Positions 50,401 to 64,000 of a stretch of 64,000 bases of DNA are shown piece after piece; position 1 is the stretch's first letter; each line of letters starts with the position of its first letter. Below the pieces are notes generated by a model. That model had not been told where the DNA came from, made no database searches, and saw only the letters and a list, made by a program, of their open reading frames with translations. Location of the stretch: positions 79,553,785 to 79,617,784 of the forward strand of contig CM048555.1 of assembly GCA_026413225.1 (NCBI GenBank), in the 5' to 3' direction. This stretch comes from Otis tarda. Taxonomy: Eukaryota > Chordata > Aves > Otidiformes > Otididae. A program made the translations under genes and the position numbers.

Positions 50401-51125
50401 CTTGGGGAATGAATTTGAGGATTTGAAGCAGCAAAGCTGCTGTTGTGACCTGGCAGAACCATTTTTCAGAGAGGGTTTATATAGTCCAAAATGTATGTGT
50501 GTGTGTGTATTTATGTGGAGATATTTATATATATTTATAAAATATAGACACAGAACATTTTATATACTAGATATTTACAAAATGCGTGTTTTCATATATA
50601 CCAGTCTGTGTATATATGTATTTTATGTATTTGTTGTGCGTGTGTATGCATTTTATATCTCTATTTTATAAATATATAAAAATTATTTATATAAAATATA
50701 GTCTGTGTACACAAAAATCCATGTATATACACACACACACAAAAATTTCCTAATAAAATAAAAAAAAACCCGCTTAAATGGTGAATGAAAAATTGGGCAG
50801 CAGCAAAGCTCCAGGGAGGGTGGCAACGGATCCGACTTGGCAAGTGGCCCCGGCGCTGTGGCCATCGCCCGCCGTGGAGGGGCAGGGGTGGCTGCCACCT
50901 CAAGGGGTGCACAGGGCATCGATTTGGGGGGGTCTGCAGCACCCCTGCGACGACCCCCTCCCCATGTCTGTGTCCCCCTTCACCCCAGGTGCCTCATCAA
51001 ATGGCTGGAGGTGCGGAAAGTCTGCCCGCTCTGCAACATGCCGGTGCTGCAGCTGGCCCAGCTGCACAGCAAGCAGGACCCCGGCCCCCCAGGGCCCCCT
51101 CCCCGGCGCGGAGAACATCGTATAG
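41278..51125 (+). CDS. RNF24: RNF24, RING finger protein 24 (five coding exons)
   Basis: RNF24 is a small membrane-anchored RING-type E3 ubiquitin ligase reported in Golgi and endosomal membranes; the mammalian protein binds TRPC channels and affects their trafficking. The reading frame starts [20 protein letters not shown], with a single membrane segment at residues 24-46, a basic stretch, then a complete RING-H2 domain: C78, C81, C96, H98, H101, C104, C115 and C118. Order and length match human RNF24 (148 residues), and exon phases join without gaps. The final codons PLPGAENIV are present at 51,097-51,125 but out of frame with the RING exon: the coding length comes to 445 bases where 447 are expected, the deficit lying in a C-run near 51,085. 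RNF24 is convergent with PANK2, as in human. Confidence 0.96.
41426..41852 (+). repeat. CR1 LINE 3' fragment next to an RNF24 splice donor
   Basis: A sense-orientation CR1 of about 430 bases. It starts within a few bases of the GTAAGG donor of RNF24 exon 2 (CR1-type AGCAGCTCTCCTGTGAGG is readable from 41,431) and ends in the ATTCTGTGATTCTATGAT tail. The donor itself appears intact. Confidence 0.93.
43496..43684 (+). repeat. Old CR1-type LINE 3' fragment
   Basis: This resembles the ancient CR1 3' end common to birds, crocodilians and turtles: GTTGGATTAGATCATCTAATGATCCC followed by CCCTAAACTCTACGG. The upstream part (GGAAGTGGCGAGTCCTCCGT) also fits. It is far more diverged than the other CR1 pieces, so it is an older insertion. 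Confidence 0.65.
47144..47186 (+). CDS. RNF24: RNF24 exon 3 (43 bases)
   Basis: A microexon between TGATTGCAG and GTGAGA. It completes the arginine codon split from exon 2 and encodes [14 protein letters not shown], the cytosolic stretch just after the membrane segment. Confidence 0.96.
48188..48229 (+). CDS. RNF24: RNF24 exon 4 (42 bases)
   Basis: A second microexon between TCTTACAG and GTGAGT. It encodes [14 protein letters not shown] in whole codons and links the membrane region to the RING domain. Skipping it would keep the frame. Confidence 0.96.
48230..50208 (+). other. RNF24 intron 4
   Basis: Two kilobases, no repeat of note until a long T-rich polypyrimidine tract (50,140-50,173) before the next acceptor. 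No additional exon recognised. Confidence 0.8.
50209..50288 (+). CDS. RNF24: RNF24 exon 5, first half of RING-H2
   Basis: The acceptor is CATCTTCCAG and the donor is AGAAA followed by GTAAGC. The exon encodes [15 protein letters not shown] and then [11 protein letters not shown] plus two bases of a lysine codon. It carries the metal ligands C78, C81, C96, H98 and H101. Confidence 0.96.
50490..50765. repeat. AT-rich stretch with opposed (TG)n and (AC)n arms
   Basis: A (TG)n run at about 50,494-50,509 and an (AC)n run at 50,729-50,743 flank about 220 bases of TATATA-rich DNA with several internal short palindromes. The whole can fold back on itself. It lies in RNF24 intron 5. Confidence 0.8.
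50989..51125 (+). CDS. RNF24: RNF24 exon 6, second half of RING-H2 and carboxy end
   Basis: The acceptor is TTCACCCCAG. The exon completes the split lysine codon, then reads [15 protein letters not shown] and [15 protein letters not shown], with ligands C104, C115 and C118. After GGCCCCCCAGG the RING frame no longer matches the known ending; a different frame gives [13 protein letters not shown] and TAG at 51,123. In the RING frame the reading continues without stop to 51,685, adding a GC-rich tail of no recognisable kind. Against the human length two C are missing from the run. This could be a base-calling or assembly error or a true variant. Confidence 0.93.
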
Positions 51126-52655
51126 CTCGGCCGCCCCCACGGACTGCCCCGCCGCCGGCCCCGGGGGGCTCGGAGACAACCAAAGCACTACGGCACCAGC
51201 ACGGAGGGACGGGCGAGGACGCAGGCGGCCGGGCGTCGAGCCCGCAGCACTTTAGCGGGGGGCACGGCCCCGCCGGCCGAAGCGAAAGAGCCCCGCGCCC
51301 CAAAAAAACTGCCTCCGCGGAGCCGTGCCGGGATGGAGGGTCTCGATTCCTCTCCGCGAGGCGAGGAGGGGACTCGGGATCCTCCGCGGGTGCCTGCACG
51401 ATGGCCTTCTTCCAGCACATCCCTTCTCCAGCACGACGTCCGCCGGGAAGCAGCGTGGAGCGCGACGGAGCAGCATCGAGCCGCCCGACAGCCTCCTGCG
51501 ACGCCGCGATGTCCCCCTCCGAACGCCCCGGTACGCTTCCCAGCCCTGCTGCCCCCACCCCGCGCCCCTCCGCTGCTGGCGATTTGAGGATCCCAAAATG
51601 CAGGGAGGGGTCCCCGAGCCTCCCGGGTGGTCCCTGCCCCGTTCATTTTAAGGGGGGTACAGTTGCCTTTGCAATCCCTACTTAGGAAATTTGATTTTTG
51701 GCACCCCACGTGCAGCGACGCCGGGGTTCGTGCCGCGGTTGGGTGCCTCCTTGGCACCCACTGCTCGGTGGTTGTGGCGCGGGGGTCCCGTGGGTTTTGG
51801 TTACCCCAGCTGCCCCCCTCCTCGGCGCCACGGGCTACCTCAGCGGGGCCGTCAGCCCCTCCGACGGGCGCGATCCCGGCGTGAACCGTCCACGGTGAGA
51901 GCTGGAGGGCGCCGCCAACTCCTCAAAGCCTTGCTGGGACGGGGTGTCGGGGTGGGGCCAGCCAAAAAATCCTGTCCTTTGGCTTCATCCCATCACTTCC
52001 AGCCTGGCCCCGAGGGGTTTGTGGGCAAGGGACGCGTGAGGCAGCAGCGTTTTGCCGTGCCAAAACACCCCAAAACCCAACCATCACCCCGTGCAAAAGC
52101 TGCTGGGGAGGGGGCTGTGCCACCCCCTCGCCTCCCCGATCACCTCACGGGGCGAATTTGGGCACCGTAGCAACCCCCGGCGTCCCCTCCAGCTGCGCAA
52201 CTCTTACTCCCTTGGGGTTTTTTTTTGGGGGAGGGGGGTGTCAGTATTACGTGGCGGCGGCTTTCCCGCTCCCCACGGGTGCAGGGCTGGAAAAATCTCC
52301 GGGTGTCGTTCCCCCGCCTCCTGTAAATACCCTGCGACGCCGGGACTGTTTATGGAGCGTGGAGCCTCATAGACGTGTTTGTACACTACGAATTCTGCAG
52401 CAGAATATTTTTTAAAAAAAACGTTCGCTGTTTTGTTTTTTTGTTTTTTTGGTTTTTTTTTTTTTTTGGTAAGCTATATTTTTGTATATTTAATTGCTAT
52501 TTGAAAATTCTAATAATGCGTCTTTTTTGCTAATCACACTATTCTTAAGGAAAAAAAACGAGGAAAGGAAAAAAAAACAAAAAGAAACCACAACAAGGAA
52601 ACAGTTTGCATGTGATTTGACTTGAAATGTAAATAAAAGCAGGTTTTTTTTTGGA
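51126..52655 (+). other. RNF24 3' untranslated region (probable)
   Basis: GC-rich sequence gives way at about 52,380 to AT-rich DNA typical of a transcript end. The AATAAA at 52,632-52,637 (context TGTAAATAAAAGC) is followed by a T-rich and then GT/G-rich stretch. No other gene intervenes. Confidence 0.65.
52632..52637 (+). terminator. RNF24 polyadenylation signal
   Basis: Canonical AATAAA on the plus strand with a GTTTTTTTTTGG-type downstream element starting about 15 bases later. Confidence 0.65.
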
Positions 52656-53604
52656 AGAGGGGGTGTGTTTGCAGGGGGGGGGGGTTGCACCTGGGAGACC
52701 CTTGTCCGATCCCACTGTGGGGGGCTGCTGCCCTCTAGTGCTGGCTGCACCCCCAGAGCTGGGTGCAGGTCCCACCTGGAGATGTTCCGCTGCACCTTCT
52801 CCAGAAGGAAACCCAAGAGGTGACCTTCTCGCTGCCTTCCCGGTCACCTTCCGGCAGCTCCAGGCAGCCGCGGGCATGAAGAGCTCGCTGGGCGAAGATT
52901 CCCGCTGGTGGGATAAAGCAGCAGAGGATCCGGCCCCGCCGCCGTCCGGATCTCGCCCCAAAATGCGCAGAACAAACACAATTATTTTGGTGATTTCCAC
53001 CCCACGGCTCCTGCTCTGGAGAGATGCCTCGTTTCTACCGCCAATCCAGTTCCTCATCCACACGGGAAAGGCGCGAGGGCCTCCAAAGCGCCGATCATCG
53101 CCCGCCACCGAAGAACTCTTCCACCGACCCCTAAAATGCTGCAATGTACCCTGGAGTGACGCTAGAACCCCCCCTCGCTGGACTGGCCCCTGCCAAAACG
53201 CAAAAATAATCCCAGACCCAACCCGCGGCGCGCAAATCCACCCTCGCTCGGCAGCACAGACCCAGCCTAGCGCTTGGGTTTTAGTTAAACCCGGTTTAGA
53301 AGCCTGGTTTTAAGGTTCCTCGGTAAAAACATTACTGGTCTGGTGGGAGCGAGGATGGAGAAAGGATCCTACCACCAGCAAGAGGCAAATACAGGGTTTT
53401 TTTTTTTTTTCCCTCTCCATTAACAAGCTTTGAAATGAAAAGCAATCAAGGATTACTGAGTTATTTTTAATAAGTTTTAAAAAATCAACTGGGAGGACTT
53501 GTTTACACCCAGTTCGCCAGCATGTTCTTGAGCTCAGCTCAACCTTCATCCCTTTGCTCTGGAGCTAGGAAGAACGAGACAAGAAGCAAACAAGAGTTTC
53601 AAGT
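52656..53604. other. Spacer between the convergent gene ends
   Basis: About 0.95 kb separates the probable 3' ends of RNF24 and PANK2. It holds a short G-run near 52,674, a T-run at 53,399-53,410 and nothing gene-like. Confidence 0.6.
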
Positions 53605-53625
53605 GTATAAAAATAACTGTAATAT

Positions 53626-53631
53626 TTTATT
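53626..53631 (-). terminator. PANK2 polyadenylation signal
   Basis: TTTATT on the plus strand is AATAAA on the minus strand (context TGTAATAAAATATTACAG), followed in transcript direction by AT-rich and then GT-bearing sequence. It is the best signal I see downstream of the PANK2 stop codon. Confidence 0.6.
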
Positions 53632-54240
53632 ACAAGAAGAAAAAGAAAACAATTTATGAAAAAATACACACAGGACATCGGGGACTTCGGTGCTGGACAT
53701 CAAACCACAGGGGATCTGCTCAAAATCCACGAGTGACAGACGCAAGCGCGCAGGACGCGTCAGGTTCCTCAGCTCTCCACAGCTTCAAAAAAATCATTTC
53801 AAGAGAGCTTCTTCCTCCCGTCACTCAGCTCCCACAGGCTACTGCTGTTTTTTTTTTTTTTAAAAAAGCCCCTTTTCTGCCAATTACAGGGATTCCCCAC
53901 ACCGACACGCTGTGTACAAACCCCCCGGGACCAGTTAAACCCGCTCGGCCCACACCAGCCCCGCGCGTGACTGAAGCGCGACACCAAGGAGCGACGCGTG
54001 GGGCACGAGGACGTTCCAGAGAGCCGGAGTGCGTTTGTTTCTCCGGGCGCGAGTTTGGAGCGCGAGGGTGGGCGACGGGGCCGCGATGGCAGCCGGTTCT
54101 GCGCCGTGCGTTTTAGAGAAAGAGTGAGGTCAAGCCTAGAACACCTTCAACCAGCAGCTCCACAGCGGAGCTGGTTTTACTGCACCTACCTGGGGTATCT
54201 GTCGGGGGATTTCACAAGAAATGAAGAATAAACGAGGTCT

Positions 54241-54424
54241 CAGATGGAACAGATCCCAGAGTGGCTGCCCAGAGAAGCTCTGGATGCCCCCTCCCTGGAA
54301 GCGTTCCCAGGTTGGACGGGGCTCCGAGCGACCTGGGCTGGTGGAAGGTGTGCCCAGCCGGGGCGGGGGGGGTGGAGTGGGTGGTCTTTAAGGTCCCTTC
54401 CAACTCTGTCCACGCTGTGATGGG
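54241..54424 (+). repeat. CR1 LINE 3' fragment in the PANK2 3' UTR
   Basis: Plus-strand CR1 3' UTR: GGCTGCCCAGAGAAGCTCTGGATGCCCC can be followed to GGTCTTTAAGGTCCCTTCCAACTC, with a degraded tail. It is antisense to PANK2. Confidence 0.88.
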
Positions 54425-56207
54425 GGATTATCCTGCTCAAAGCCCTCACCTCTAGAAGTACAACCTTATATCGAACACAGAGTGAGACACAACTGAAACC
54501 TCCAACTATACGCAGAAAAAAATGCACTTTCACATGAACGCTGCTCTCTTTTCCTCCCCTTTTTTTGTTGCTGGCAAATCACTGGATGTGTGCAGCAAGT
54601 TCCAGCCTGCCGTTACCTGAAGTTTAGAAAATGCCTTGCTTTATCCCGTGTCTGCTGTCTGGGCAGAGCTGACAGGACAGGCTCTGACAGAAGCAGGATC
54701 TCATCTAGCAAAATGTCTTCTGAATTTGTAGTTTCTTCCCTTTTTGGCCCAAAAGAGAGGCAGGTACTGTGCGATGAACCCGCCTTGCGAGTACTCGGAT
54801 CTCGGGCTGCAGCGACGGGTAGAGCCGGGCGCGATTCGCCCCGCACCAGCATCAGAGAGCCGAAAAATCAACTTATCCAAAAAGAAACCCCGGCTTTTAA
54901 AAGATGTCAGGGAAAGGCTGCCTCACCCCGCTGACAGATCCGCTCAGGGAAGGACAGCTCCTCGCACAGCTCAGCTGGAAAGCCAGGGTACCGCACCGCC
55001 GTACCTGTTCGTTCCGTGACGCGAGACGCGAGTCTGGGCAGAATTTCTGCAAAGAGCAGGGCAAAGCAAGAGACAGGAGGAAGGAAACTCAGATCACAAA
55101 CCGCGTGCACGCTGCTTTTCATTTTTAAACTGCTCTCCGCGATCGGCATCTCTGTTGTTTTGAGGTGATTTACTTCAGCGTGCGCTAAGCCGCTTCTAAA
55201 GCCACACGCCGAGATCTTTACGGGTTCCAGAGGGCAGCGACCCAGGCTGCACGCGCAGAGAAACCAGAGAAGAGCACAGCATGCACAGGGGAAGGAGAGG
55301 TTTCCCCCGTTAATAAACGTGAAGTGGAACGTGACAGACAAGATCCCAAGTGTGCGACTGAAAGAAGCAGCCATCTCTTTGGTATAGTCATATGCAGCAA
55401 ACTTTTACAACACAGAAATAAAAAACAACGAACAAAACCCCAAACCAACACTATTACATCTTCAAATTTGCTTTTAGCAGATCCGGAGGTCGGAGGCTGA
55501 CAGACACTCCTACCGCCACGCCAGCACTAACCACACCTCAGGGGTCGCAGTGGTCCGTACTGGCGTTCCGGGCTGAAACCGGGCTCGGCCTGAGCGGATC
55601 CAGGGTAGCCCAGACCCAGGATTTGTGCCTTACCTCCTGTCTCCAGTCATCTCTACGCACAGGTAAGACACCGCGCTACCAGAAATAACGCCTTGCTGAG
55701 AGCACGACGGCGTTTGCCAGGCCACCGCAGGGCTGAGAGGAGACAGGAGCGTGTGCTGATGTTCCTTCTCCACAGACAACTGACAGCGTCACGCGGACGC
55801 AACGGAGAACATAAAACGCTGCAGCTGAACTCTATGAACTGTGAGCTGAGCAGACACCCAGCGCTCAAAGGAATTTGGATGGAGGGAACAGAGTGCACGC
55901 CGCCTTCTGTTCCATCACCACCATTAAACGTGGAGAAAACGACATAAGAAGGGCTACTTGATGTCACCTTCGCCACCTTCGGTCGGCGTCTTTGCACACA
56001 GACTCCCTTGGAACAAACCTGCCTTGCAACTGAAGCTGGGTTTCAACTGTTTACAGACAAAAACACAACAGTCCTCTCCTCTTCTGATCGGGTCACCCAC
56101 AATTAGCTTAACGATGGGGGAACGGATGCTTCGAAGCGAAAACGTGGGCTGAGTGACCCAGAAAGCGCCCCGACCTCGCAGGTCCGACGTACAGCATCTG
56201 CGCCGAG

Positions 56208-64000
<7,793 letters not shown>

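Larger units (their letters stand above)
53605..56207 (-). other. PANK2 3' untranslated region (probable)
   Basis: From the stop codon at 56,208 to the polyadenylation signal near 53,626 there is no other exon or better signal, suggesting a 2.6 kb 3' UTR. It includes a CR1 piece in antisense to the transcript. The true extent could be shorter if an alternative signal is used. Confidence 0.5.

Overview
The window is bird nuclear DNA. The evidence is a set of CR1 LINE fragments of avian type on both strands, CpG-rich islands in otherwise ordinary introns and spacers, and two vertebrate genes whose exons read cleanly with consensus splice sites. I cannot name the species. The two genes are RNF24 on the plus strand and PANK2 on the minus strand, lying tail to tail. 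The same convergent pair lies on human chromosome 20p13, so this is a conserved neighbourhood.

Layout. Positions 1 to about 20,990 are spacer DNA with CR1 pieces, one tetranucleotide microsatellite and an unclassified inverted pair of short repeats. I find no exon there. From about 20,990 to 24,280 lies a regulatory block: a CpG island, a cluster of CRE/AP-1 type motifs ending in four TGAnnTCA octamers spaced 19 to 21 bases apart, a 1.7 kb C-rich minisatellite, and a second CpG-rich stretch with a perfect CRE, an NRF1-like site and Sp1 boxes that runs into a consensus splice donor. This last stretch is the probable promoter and non-coding first exon of RNF24. A second tandem repeat (62-base unit, carrying donor-like GTAAGG in each full unit) follows at the start of intron 1.

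RNF24 coding exons lie at 41,278-41,420, 47,144-47,186, 48,188-48,229, 50,209-50,288 and 50,989-51,125. They encode a small single-pass membrane RING-H2 protein. The last codons are out of frame with the rest by a short length change in a run of C. Its probable polyadenylation signal is near 52,632.

PANK2 exons 2 to 7 (minus strand) lie between 61,552 and 56,208. They encode the whole pantothenate kinase catalytic domain. Exon 1, which would carry the mitochondrial targeting region, lies beyond the right edge. The intron between exons 5 and 6 carries the mir-103 hairpin, as in other vertebrates, so one transcript would yield both a CoA-synthesis enzyme and a metabolic microRNA. The probable PANK2 polyadenylation signal is near 53,626, about 1 kb from that of RNF24.

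I recognise no retrovirus, LTR element, tRNA, rRNA or CRISPR array. The most unusual structure is the 20.9-24.9 kb block: phased CRE-like octamers, a strand-asymmetric minisatellite and a donor-bearing repeat, packed around one promoter.
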